Positions 54,501 to 62,074 of a stretch of DNA of 64,000 nt are shown piece after piece (position 1 is the first letter of the stretch; each line of letters begins with the position of its first letter). Where the stretch lies: NCBI GenBank assembly GCA_030429235.1, contig JAUIDB010000005.1, positions 1-64,000 on the forward strand, read 5' to 3'. Below the pieces are notes generated by a model that saw nothing but the letters and a program-made list of their open reading frames with translations, was not told where the DNA came from and did not search any database. Made by a program: the position numbers and the translations under genes. The DNA comes from Thermoanaerobaculia bacterium. Its GTDB lineage: Bacteria; Acidobacteriota; Thermoanaerobaculia; Multivoradales; JAIOJS01.

Positions 54501-56265
54501 GCCGAGCGCTCCCGATCCGGGCGTCAGCTACGCCGCGCAGCAGTGGTACGAAGAGGACGCCTTCGCGGCCTTGGTCCTGGGTCTCGATCCGGCCACGGAC
54601 TACTGGTTCTGGTCCGCCATGACCGCGGGAGCGGCGGGCTTCGATACCTGGGACACGGTCCTCCCCGCCAGCGAGTTGGGGACGGGTGACGGCGAATTGA
54701 CTGTGCGGCTCCTCGGTGCCACCACCACGGGGCCGGGCGGCGAGCACGAGGTCGACCTCTTCCTCGGTGGCCACTATCTGACGACGGCCACCTGGAGTGG
54801 TGCCGAACAGCTGGTCACGGTACCGCTGTCGGCCGGCGACCTCCTCGCCGGCGGCAACGGGTTGACCCTGCAGGCCCATCTGCCCTCCGGAGCGTCGCAG
54901 AGTATCGTCTTCATCGACTCGGTGGGACTGACCTACGACCGACACTACGTGGCGTTGGACGACGAGTTGGCTTTCGGAGCCGACGGCAACGGTACCGTGA
55001 GCCTCAGCGGCTTCAGTGGAACCCCCATCGTCCTGGAGATCAACGATCCGAAATCGCCGGTCCTGCTCAGCGGCGGCACCAGCTTCGAACCGAAGACGAC
55101 GAACGCGCGCTACTTCGCAGCGGGTCCCGGGGCGATTCGCGAGGTGACGTCGGTACGGACGGTCAGTTCGCAAGACGTTTTGGCCGCACCCGCGGACATG
55201 ATTCTGCTGGTCCCGGGCGCGCTCGAGCACGCGGCCGACGACCTGATGGGCCACCGTCAGAACGAAGGACTCAGCGTGGCTCGGGTCACCGTGCAGTCGG
55301 TGATGGACCAGTTCAATCATGGGATCTTCGATCCTTGGGCGATCCGGGACTTCCTGATCGAGGCCGAAAGCAAGTGGGGGGTAGCGCCGAGCTACCTGAC
55401 CCTGGTGGGCACCGGAAGCTACGACTACCGGAATCTCCTGGGCAACGGTGATCAGCTGATGCCGCCCCTGTTCGCCGCTACCGAGAACGGGCTGTACACG
55501 GCCGACGATCTCTACGGTGACCTCGACGGCGACGGAGCGGTCGAAGTCCGGGTGGGCCGCATTCCCGCTGCCAGCTACGCGGACGTCTGGTCCTACTCGC
55601 AGAAGGTGATCGCCTACGAGTCGGGAGAGCCGTCGTCGGAACTGCTCTTCGTATCGGACGAACAGCGCGCCGGCGAAGCGATCGACTTCGGGGCCGAGAA
55701 CGATCTGCTACGCACTCGATTCGAGGGTCTCGCCGAGACGGTGCAGTTGGATCTCGACGTTTTGGGGATCGAGACTCTGCGTGAGGAACTACTCGCCGAG
55801 CTCGACACGGGTCCGGCCTTCGTCAACTACTTCGGCCACGGCGCGGCCGATGTGTGGGGCGATGCCGGGATCCTGACTCTGGCCGATCTGCCGGCCCTCG
55901 ACGGGGGCTCCGCGGTCTACACCGGTCTGACCTGCTTGATGAACCGCTTCGAGGTGGTCGGGTTCGATAGTCTGGGGGCGCAGCTGCTCTTCGCCGACGG
56001 CGGAGCGGTGGCCTCCTGGTCGCCGACCGCTCCCGAGACCCACGCTCTCTCCCGAGCGGTCGGTCAGGAGTTCTATCTGCAACTGGCCTCACACGATTGG
56101 TCGAGCGAGGAACTCCGGCTCGGTGACCTGGTATCTTCCGTGAAGTCGCAGTTCGGCCCCAGCGCGGGACTTCAGACCTACCTCCTACTGGGGGATCCCG
56201 CCCTCCGACTCCGCTTCTCTCCCCTGGTCGCCGACCCTGTCCCCAGCGGCCCCGAGACCGAGTGA
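51568..56265 (+). CDS. Exported C25 (gingipain-type) cysteine protease 1
   Basis: The 1565-residue protein has a signal peptide (LRACLVWLVALGLASLGWAG). An N-terminal domain runs to ~148, a module found only in this copy covers ~150-375, a conserved beta domain starts at LLPGHWEL, and a DUF11-like repeat (~600-720) precedes a fibronectin-like VIEWVSASEAGTMMYELW segment. An Arg-rich linker (SDRRRRAAAPSAV) comes before the C25 catalytic domain (~1240-1560). The dyad is His1424 in NYFGHGAADVWGD and Cys1456 in YTGLTCLMNRFEVVG. No type IX secretion tail is seen. The peptide gene at 56320 follows 54 bp later. It may process or be tethered to the peptide; this is inference. Confidence 0.9.
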   Translation: MSIHIQDLPRSIHSTPLRACLVWLVALGLASLGWAGGTGTTELLAIQGEGATRAQGDYVSDSGGIGSYYSFYIEVPPSASRLVVDIFDADIGIGGGTEETANRDEIRGTADTTATYSLRDPSGSVRTTNFTIGNISGPASSDNAWLSLFDSASSESVSFEGVETELDGSFPLATSITVDIPGAPCATGDLLLAAIATDGTVTVTTPTGWTLINGGSSGGGGGQAATLYTFYRIASGGDIGGSQTFTYGSSEQTAGGILCYGGVDSSDPLDGIAAATGQSDSPTAPSVTTTVDATRVVRLYVADDNDTSGSPYPSGHAGRYNIATSIFTAGEVTTGAADITQGTAGATGGAAFDLSASEHWRALTIALAPDSSDASLLPGHWELRIDQSGSSGNDINAIGIRAHDGTSGAGGVELNVYAESFTTYGTNNAGGSSGSRSYTHHPYVTSGCDLEAYNFDWDSTETGSQGSMGFDTRTGTSLTGVTDASMSGNDVWTSPTVTAWTDGENATEYGIWDMDVTITGWPNNGNYGQILLSDETGIGGGDPNAQPEANSHDIYFATDAGAAPVKPYLEQLLRIRDGEPNPPNTGDTSRMTVTVRIVNPTPHSITFSASNLVTANIPGSGVVYAGNASVSQGSIVSQPSVGGTGDITWNPGTVTTGSTELLAYDVDVTPTSNGQTLAVTGTPSSNGTTASYVDETCTGAAPACSGAQLTRATPTLGPLCELEVTEDQLTYVKIDRFASYFDRDGLVIEWVSASEAGTMMYELWRAHGEKWVPVEGGQIPALYGAPQGGVYRVIDPDGSQGDQYVIRERDRRGEASLHGPFVAHSAASLERPMDGMVSATPRVAERSSSGLESRFEALQGGGDQGRGINHQVPDRSDRRRRAAAPSAVDLLIRETGLYHLSATQISGSLGLSQAQVQSRIAQGTLALETAGEPVAWTPAPGDTGLYFYGEAIDSLYTLDNVYRLRATSGNQMAVEPVAPSAPDPGVSYAAQQWYEEDAFAALVLGLDPATDYWFWSAMTAGAAGFDTWDTVLPASELGTGDGELTVRLLGATTTGPGGEHEVDLFLGGHYLTTATWSGAEQLVTVPLSAGDLLAGGNGLTLQAHLPSGASQSIVFIDSVGLTYDRHYVALDDELAFGADGNGTVSLSGFSGTPIVLEINDPKSPVLLSGGTSFEPKTTNARYFAAGPGAIREVTSVRTVSSQDVLAAPADMILLVPGALEHAADDLMGHRQNEGLSVARVTVQSVMDQFNHGIFDPWAIRDFLIEAESKWGVAPSYLTLVGTGSYDYRNLLGNGDQLMPPLFAATENGLYTADDLYGDLDGDGAVEVRVGRIPAASYADVWSYSQKVIAYESGEPSSELLFVSDEQRAGEAIDFGAENDLLRTRFEGLAETVQLDLDVLGIETLREELLAELDTGPAFVNYFGHGAADVWGDAGILTLADLPALDGGSAVYTGLTCLMNRFEVVGFDSLGAQLLFADGGAVASWSPTAPETHALSRAVGQEFYLQLASHDWSSEELRLGDLVSSVKSQFGPSAGLQTYLLLGDPALRLRFSPLVADPVPSGPETE
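51988..52695 (+). other. Copy-specific module in C25 protease 1
   Basis: Between SDNAWLSLF and LLPGHWEL, which both proteases share, protease 1 has ~225 residues unlike its paralogue. They include TVTTPTGWTLINGG and TLYTFYRIASGG, a pattern found in surface and phage-tail-like beta domains. Codon use is visibly less GC-biased here (for example ggaatataagtggtccagc), suggesting separate acquisition. Confidence 0.6.
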
Positions 56266-56319
56266 TCCGACGATGAACCTTCGATCTACTGCTGTACTGT
56301 TACCGAGGAGCTACCAGCG

Positions 56320-56490
56320 ATGAATACCACCAGCCAACCGAAGGAGACCGTGCGGGTACCGTCGCGTCGCCGCCCGTACGAGAAGCCCCGACTCCTCTTC
56401 GAAGAACCGCTGGAGTTGTTTGCCACGGTCTGCAACCCACCGGCCAAGTCGACGGTGGCCTCGTGTTCATCGGGCCCGATCTCCTCCTGA
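56320..56490 (+). CDS. Candidate RiPP precursor peptide 1
   Basis: This is a 56-residue peptide, start set by GAGGAG nine bases before the ATG. The N-terminal ~17 residues are variable and basic. Then comes RRPYEKPRLLFEEPLELF, containing a YxxPxL motif (Tyr20, Pro23, Leu25) like that recognised by PqqD-type leader-binding domains. It continues into ATVCNPPAKSTVA, Ser48, and CSSGPISS (Cys38, Cys49). The last 40 residues match peptide 2 (61878-62051) at all but one position, while 18 codons differ synonymously, so the frame is under purifying selection. It lies just downstream of protease 1. Confidence 0.88.
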   Translation: MNTTSQPKETVRVPSRRRPYEKPRLLFEEPLELFATVCNPPAKSTVASCSSGPISS

Positions 56491-56873
56491 TCCGTTCACG
56501 GTGCCGCCGTGGGGCCGTCCCGAGGCCTCGCAGCTCCAGGGGGCGGGCCTAGGCTCGTTCCGGCGAGGCATCTCCGCCGATCATCGGTGTCGGGGAGGTG
56601 AGCCTCCCACCGACTCGCGTGCCATAGTTTTGTAACATCTCCCCCTTAGGGGTCAGTTGTGTTCTATTGAGCGCAGCTAGATCCCCTGCCCGTCGAACGA
56701 AAATGCTGCTCTAGGGCATCAGCTTCCTTGAGTCTGCAAGTTGTTTTGTTGAGGTGGCTTGCCCTGCTCATTCGAGATGCCGTAGCCTGCCGCTAGATCT
56801 TCAGCTTCGACGGTTTCTTCCCGGATTTCCCAGGGAGTTCGAACTCGAGGCATTCGTCGTCCTAGGGGTTGAG
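56491..56873 (+). other. Intergenic region between peptide 1 and C25 protease 2
   Basis: No gene is supported. It contains a hairpin at 56589-56614 (GTCGG GGAGG / CCTCC CA CCGAC, loop TGAG, two-base bulge) followed 12 bases later by GTTTTGT. This could terminate the protease-1/peptide-1 unit. The second half is relatively AT-rich and probably holds the promoter of protease 2, but no box is convincing. Confidence 0.45.
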
Positions 56874-59800
56874 ATGCGAGTACTTTGTTGTCTAGCGGTG
56901 TGGATCAGCTTTTCTGGCGTACTCTTCGCGGGTGGGACCCCAGCCGCCCAGCCGATGCAGCCGGCCGGCTCGGGAGCTGCCCTCCAGTTCGGTGATGCGG
57001 TGTCGGTTACTGGTGGGCTGGATCAACCCTATCGTTTCTGGGTCGAGGTTCCACCTGCTGCCTCGTTCGTGCAAGTGGATCTCTTCGACCCCGACGTCGG
57101 GCTCGGGGGGGGCGCGGAGGCTACCGCTGGTCGCGACCGAGCCCGCGGAGCGTTCGATACCGCAGTTCGCTACCGGCTGCTGGACCCTCTGGGACAGCAG
57201 TGTGCCGAACTCGAGTGCGACGTCTCGACCTGCTCCGACAACGCCTGGTTCTCGCTCTACGCGAGCGCCTACGGCTGCACCCTGACCACCGATGCCGTGC
57301 TCGATCGCTTCTCGACCCAGGAGTACGATCGCGAAGACGGTACACTTGCCTGGGGGAACTCCTGGGTCGAAGAGGGCGACGATGGTGATCCGACCAGCGG
57401 CGAGGTGCGCATTGGCAATACCGGGAGTGATGGTCGGCTCGAGATCGATCTGTCCGGCCTACTAGGGGTTGAGGCGCGGATCTATCGGGAGGTCGACCTG
57501 TCTGGGTCCGGACTGGGGTTCGGGGCAGCGGTACTGTCGTTCGACTACCAGACGATCTCTCTGGTGGCGACCCAGTACCTCGTCGAGGTTTCCTCCGACG
57601 GTGGGATGAACTACACCACACTGGAGGACCTCTCCCTTCTGGGCATTGGCTCCGGTCACGCCTCGTACGACATCACGAGCTTCATATCCGACGAGACTAG
57701 AATACGGTTCAGCGGGCTCGCTCTGAGCGGTGGCTTCTCGGGCGAGATTCGGATCGACAACGTGCAGATTGCGGAACCAGAGACGGTACGCGACGAGTTC
57801 TCGACCGAGGCCTACAACCGCGAAGACGGCACCCTCGATTGGGACAATCCCTGGATCGAAGAGCTCGACGACGGAAGCCCCTCCTCCGGCGAGATCGAGA
57901 TCGACAACACGGGGACCGACGGGCGGCTAGAGATCAACGTCGCCGCCCTCATCACCGGCGAGGCACGGATCTATCGCGAGGTCGATCTATCTCCTACCGG
58001 TCTGAACTTTCAGACCGCGCACCTGAGCTTCGACTATGTCAGCATCCTTCCCGTTCTCGCCGAGTTTCGGGTTCAGGTCTCCGGCGACGGTGGGTCGAGC
58101 TACACGACCTTAGACACCTTCGGGATCGCCAGCTCGGGCACCAACACCTACGACATCAGCGCCTTCATTGCCGACGACACCCGCGTCCGCTTCGTGGGTG
58201 AAGCGTTCCTGGGTGTGACCTCCGGGGAGCTTTGGGTCGACAACGTCCAGATCGCCGGAGATGTGCCGGGACCCCTGCTGCCCGGACACTGGGAACTGGT
58301 GGTCGATCAGTCCAGCAGCATCACGACTGGCGATGACCTCAACGCCATCGGCGTTCGGGCCAGCGATGGCGACACGACGAGTAGCGGAGTGGAGCTCAAC
58401 GTCTACGCCGAGTCCTTCTTCGAGTATGGAGCCAATGCCGGCGCCTCTCGGACCTATACCCACTACCCCTACGTTCACGCCGGATGTGACCTCTCGCTGA
58501 ACGACTTCGACTGGGACTCTGCCGGTGCGTTCGACCTGACCGTTCCGGGGGCCGGATCGCCGCTCTACAGCGACGCGACCCCCTCCGGCAACAACGCCTG
58601 GCAAACCGGTAGCGTCACCGGCTGGACCGACTCCGAGAACGCGACCGACTACGGCATCTGGACGGCGGAAGTGGAGATCAGCAGCGGAGCCAACTACGGC
58701 ACGCTCTACCTGGGGGAGTTCGACGCGGCCGCGACGCCACCGACCGGCCAGCCGGAAGCGAGTACCTTCGACATCTACTTACCGACGGATGGAGGCAGCG
58801 CCCCCGCCAAACCCTACCTCGAGCAACAGGTCCGCTGGTTCACCGGACCGAATCCCCCGGACAACGGGTCGACCACCACAATGACCGTCACTGTGCGGCT
58901 GGTGAACCCGACGCCGCACGCGATCACCTTCAGCGCCACCGACCTGGTCAGCATCAACGTGCCCGGTGGTGGCGTCACCTACGCCGGAGGCGTCGAGGTC
59001 AGCCAGGGTACGGTGACCGCCCAACCTGCCGTCAACGGGACCGGGACCATCAGCTGGAACCCTGGCACGGTGGCGAGTTCATCCACCGAGTTGCTGGCGT
59101 ACGAGGTCTTCGTGACACCGACCTCCGACGGGCAGACTCTGAACGTCACTGGGACTCCGGCTTCCAACGGGACGATCGCTACCTACGTCGATGAGACCTG
59201 CACCGGCGCCTCGCCGGCGTGCACCGGGGTACAACTCAGCCGAGCCACTCCCACCCTCGGTCCCCTCTGTGAGCTCTCGGTGACCGAAGACACCCTGACG
59301 TACGTCAAGGTAGACCGTTTCCAGACCTACCACAGTCGCGACGGCCTGGTCGTGGAGTGGGAGAGCGCCTCCGAGGCGGGCACCATGCGCTACGAACTCT
59401 GGCGTAGTGAGGGTGGGGACTGGCGACCCGTCGAGGGCGGTCGGCTTTCTGCGCTCTTCGGCGCCCCGCAGGGAGGAGTGTATCGCTTGATCGATCCGCG
59501 AGGCTCCGCCGGTGACCGCTATCTCCTGATCGAGCTGGACCGAAGAGGCGAGAGGACCGTCCACGGTCCGTACCTGGCCGGCCCCACGAGCAGCTTTGAC
59601 GACTCGACTGCTGCTGGCTTTGCCGCCGTGCCTCGGCAGCCTGTTGGTGGCGAGGCCACCCGGCTGTCCGACGCTTCGCGGTTCGGCGAGAAGGGTGACG
59701 TTCCCCGCCGCCGACCCCGCCACGAGGTGCCTCGGCGCGATGCCGGCGACCGTGGGGGACGCACCGCCGCGCCTCAGGCCACGGACCTCCTGATTCGTGA

Positions 59801-61823
59801 CCCGGGTCTGTATCGCCTCGCCGCGGGCTCCATAGCCGGGTCGCTCGGCCTGTCGACCAGCGAGGTACGAACCCGCATCGGTCAAGGCCAGCTTCGGCTC
59901 GAGAACCGCGGCTCGGCCGTAGCCTGGGCTCCGGTCGTCGGTAACGATGGAATCTTCTTCTACGGCGAGGCGATCGACAGCCTGTACACCCTGGACAACG
60001 TCTACCGACTGAGTCTCGAGGCCGGTAGCCAGATGGTCTCGGTCGTGGCTTCCCCCGTGGCGCCGGCTCCCGAGAACAGCTACCGTGCCACCGATCGGCA
60101 CGAGCAAGACCATCTCGCGGCGCTGGTCCTCGGCCTCGACCCGGAGTCGGACTACTGGTTCTGGCAAGGGCTGACGGCGGGACAAGCCGGATTCGATACC
60201 TGGAACGCTACGCTGCCCACTTCGGCGCTGGGCAGTGGCCCGGCCGAGTTGCGGATCCACCTTCTCGGGGCGACGCTCACCGGCCCTGGAGGCGTCCACG
60301 AGATCGACGTCCTCCTCGATGGAGACTACTTGACCACCGCCACCTGGAAGGGTGGCGAGCACACCGTCGAGGTGGCGATCGACACCGCCGATCTCCTCGT
60401 GGGCGAAACTCCGGTGGCCCTTCAGGCTCTCTTGCCGGACGGCGTGGGTGAGAGTTTCGTCTTCGTCGACTCGGTAGAGCTGACCTACGTGCGACAGTAC
60501 CAGGCGCACCAGGATCAGCTCACGTTCGGAGCCGAAGGCAACGGCGCCATCACCCTGAGCGGGTTCAGCGCCACCCCCGTCTTGCTCGAGCTGAGCGATC
60601 CGCGCCACCCGATCCTCGTCACCGGTGCGGGAACCAGTTTCGAACCCCTGGCGGGCGATGACCGCTACTTTGCGGCCGGGCCGACGGCGATTCGGGAACC
60701 AGTCGCGCTGCGACCCGTCCGTCGTCGCGACCTGCTGGCGGAGCCGGCTGAGATGGTGCTGATCGTGCCGGCTCACATCGAACACTCGGTCGACGACTTG
60801 GTCTCACACCGTCAACAGCAGGGCCTGAGCGTGCTGCGGGTGACCCTCGACGAAGTGATGGACCAGTTCAATCACGGGATCTTCGACCCCCACGCCATCC
60901 GCGATCTCCTGGTAGCGGCCGAGTCGCAGTGGGGCCAACCGCCGGACTATCTCACCCTGGTGGGCGCCGGCAACTACGACTATCGAGACCTCTATGGTCT
61001 GGGCGGTCAGCTCATGCCACCCCTGCTGACCGCGACCGACAATGGCCTCTACGCGGCCGACGATCTCTACGGCGATCTCGACGGTGACGGTGTGGCCGAG
61101 ATCGCGGTGGGCCGCATCCCGGCGACGAGCTATGGCGACATGTGGAACTACGCGCAGAAGGTGATCGCCTACGAGACGGCCGAGCCCTCCTCGGACGTGC
61201 TCCTCATCTCCGCCGGACAGCGCTCCGGTGAGGCGATCGACTTTGCCGCCGAGAACGGGGCGGTAGCCCAGCGCCTCGACGGTCGAGCCGAGGTCGAACA
61301 GCTCGACCTCGACCTCCTGGGGGTCGACGCCTTGCGACAGCAGATGTTCCAAGCCCTCGACGCGGGGCCGGCCTTTGTCAACTACTTCGGCCACGGCGCC
61401 GCGGACGTTTGGGGCGATGCCGGGATCCTCTCCCTGGCCGATCTGCCGGTCCTCGACGGTGGTGTCGGGGTCTACACCGGTCTGACCTGCTTGATGAATC
61501 GTTTCGAGGTGGTCGGTTTCGACAATCTGGGGTCCGGTCTACTCTTCGCCTCGGGAGGAGCCGTCGCCGTCTGGTCACCGACCGCGCCGGAGACCCACGG
61601 GTTGTCACGGGCGGTGGGTAGGAGCTTCTACCAGCTTCTCGCCAACCACGACTGGAGCGGCGAGAGTCTACGGCTCGGACCACTGATTCGACGGGTCAAG
61701 GCGCAGCAGGGCAGCCAGGTGCCAGGGCTAGCCACCTTCCTGTTGATGGGCGATCCGGCGCTTCAGCTCCGGTTCGCGCCGCTACCGGGTGATCCTCCCG
61801 GTAGTGGATCTAGCGGCGAGTGA
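56874..61823 (+). CDS. Exported C25 (gingipain-type) cysteine protease 2
   Basis: This 1649-residue paralogue of protease 1 has a signal peptide (MRVLCCLAVWISFSGVLFAG). The same N-terminal domain is followed not by the protease-1 module but by two tandem 163-residue repeats (~131-467). The shared LLPGHWEL domain, DUF11-like and fibronectin-like regions, an Arg-rich linker (PRRRPRHEVPRRDAGDRGG) and the C25 domain then follow. The dyad is His1507 in NYFGHGAADVWGD and Cys1539 in YTGLTCLMNRFEVVG. It is 54 bp upstream of peptide gene 2. The start at 56874 gives a clean signal peptide; the upstream in-frame extension does not look coding. Confidence 0.9.
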   Translation: MRVLCCLAVWISFSGVLFAGGTPAAQPMQPAGSGAALQFGDAVSVTGGLDQPYRFWVEVPPAASFVQVDLFDPDVGLGGGAEATAGRDRARGAFDTAVRYRLLDPLGQQCAELECDVSTCSDNAWFSLYASAYGCTLTTDAVLDRFSTQEYDREDGTLAWGNSWVEEGDDGDPTSGEVRIGNTGSDGRLEIDLSGLLGVEARIYREVDLSGSGLGFGAAVLSFDYQTISLVATQYLVEVSSDGGMNYTTLEDLSLLGIGSGHASYDITSFISDETRIRFSGLALSGGFSGEIRIDNVQIAEPETVRDEFSTEAYNREDGTLDWDNPWIEELDDGSPSSGEIEIDNTGTDGRLEINVAALITGEARIYREVDLSPTGLNFQTAHLSFDYVSILPVLAEFRVQVSGDGGSSYTTLDTFGIASSGTNTYDISAFIADDTRVRFVGEAFLGVTSGELWVDNVQIAGDVPGPLLPGHWELVVDQSSSITTGDDLNAIGVRASDGDTTSSGVELNVYAESFFEYGANAGASRTYTHYPYVHAGCDLSLNDFDWDSAGAFDLTVPGAGSPLYSDATPSGNNAWQTGSVTGWTDSENATDYGIWTAEVEISSGANYGTLYLGEFDAAATPPTGQPEASTFDIYLPTDGGSAPAKPYLEQQVRWFTGPNPPDNGSTTTMTVTVRLVNPTPHAITFSATDLVSINVPGGGVTYAGGVEVSQGTVTAQPAVNGTGTISWNPGTVASSSTELLAYEVFVTPTSDGQTLNVTGTPASNGTIATYVDETCTGASPACTGVQLSRATPTLGPLCELSVTEDTLTYVKVDRFQTYHSRDGLVVEWESASEAGTMRYELWRSEGGDWRPVEGGRLSALFGAPQGGVYRLIDPRGSAGDRYLLIELDRRGERTVHGPYLAGPTSSFDDSTAAGFAAVPRQPVGGEATRLSDASRFGEKGDVPRRRPRHEVPRRDAGDRGGRTAAPQATDLLIRDPGLYRLAAGSIAGSLGLSTSEVRTRIGQGQLRLENRGSAVAWAPVVGNDGIFFYGEAIDSLYTLDNVYRLSLEAGSQMVSVVASPVAPAPENSYRATDRHEQDHLAALVLGLDPESDYWFWQGLTAGQAGFDTWNATLPTSALGSGPAELRIHLLGATLTGPGGVHEIDVLLDGDYLTTATWKGGEHTVEVAIDTADLLVGETPVALQALLPDGVGESFVFVDSVELTYVRQYQAHQDQLTFGAEGNGAITLSGFSATPVLLELSDPRHPILVTGAGTSFEPLAGDDRYFAAGPTAIREPVALRPVRRRDLLAEPAEMVLIVPAHIEHSVDDLVSHRQQQGLSVLRVTLDEVMDQFNHGIFDPHAIRDLLVAAESQWGQPPDYLTLVGAGNYDYRDLYGLGGQLMPPLLTATDNGLYAADDLYGDLDGDGVAEIAVGRIPATSYGDMWNYAQKVIAYETAEPSSDVLLISAGQRSGEAIDFAAENGAVAQRLDGRAEVEQLDLDLLGVDALRQQMFQALDAGPAFVNYFGHGAADVWGDAGILSLADLPVLDGGVGVYTGLTCLMNRFEVVGFDNLGSGLLFASGGAVAVWSPTAPETHGLSRAVGRSFYQLLANHDWSGESLRLGPLIRRVKAQQGSQVPGLATFLLMGDPALQLRFAPLPGDPPGSGSSGE
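57303..58258 (+). repeat. Two tandem 489-bp coding repeats in C25 protease 2
   Basis: The first unit begins near 57303 (DRFSTQEYDREDGTLAWGN) and the second near 57792 (DEFSTEAYNREDGTLDWDN), a period of 163 codons. Each unit runs through GRLEI, ARIYREVDLS, LSFDY, SSDGG/SGDGG and ends VDNVQIA or IDNVQIA. These look like beta-sandwich binding modules. DNA identity is moderate, so the duplication is not recent. Confidence 0.8.
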
Positions 61824-61877
61824 ACGAACCATGCCGCCCTTTGATTGTTCTGTGATGTCGTGCAAGGAGGCGCAGCC

Positions 61878-62051
61878 ATGACCGTTCCACCGCCCAGCCC
61901 AAAGAAGCCTGCTGGCGCACCGCACCCGCGGCGCCCGTACGAGAAGCCTCGGCTGCTCTTCGAAGAACCATTGGAACTGTTCGCCACCGTGTGCAATCCG
62001 CCGGCGAAGTCGACGGTCGCCATGTGCTCCTCGGGCCCGATCTCCTCGTAG
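61878..62051 (+). CDS. Candidate RiPP precursor peptide 2
   Basis: This is a 57-residue peptide whose ATG follows AAGGAGG by seven bases. After a Pro/Lys-rich variable N-terminus (TVPPPSPKKPAGAPHP) it carries RRPYEKPRLLFEEPLELF, with YxxPxL at Tyr21/Pro24/Leu26, then ATVCNPPAKSTVA, Met49, CSSGPISS (Cys39, Cys50). Counting Cys39 as core residue 1, Thr is at -2, Leu -13, Pro -15 and Tyr -18, one residue off the lasso leader spacing. The core has no Asp or Glu, so it cannot close a lasso ring. It ends 23 bp before the convergent radical SAM gene. Confidence 0.9.
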   Translation: MTVPPPSPKKPAGAPHPRRPYEKPRLLFEEPLELFATVCNPPAKSTVAMCSSGPISS

Positions 62052-62074
62052 GAGTCGTAGCTGACCCCGTCGCT

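Noticed and set aside
52996-55320. 774-codon minus-strand ORF opposite C25 protease 1, and a similar one at 59079-60785 opposite protease 2
   Set aside because: Both mirror homologous protease regions, so their resemblance to each other follows from the sense-strand similarity; no independent features.
51568-61823. Type IX secretion of the C25 proteases, as for gingipains
   Set aside because: Neither protein has a C-terminal sorting domain; both end shortly after the catalytic domain (GDPALRLRFSP, GDPALQLRFAP).
61878-62051. Lasso peptide precursor
   Set aside because: The leader spacing is close to lasso, but the core lacks the Asp/Glu needed at ring positions 7-9 and no asparagine-synthetase-like cyclase is in the window.
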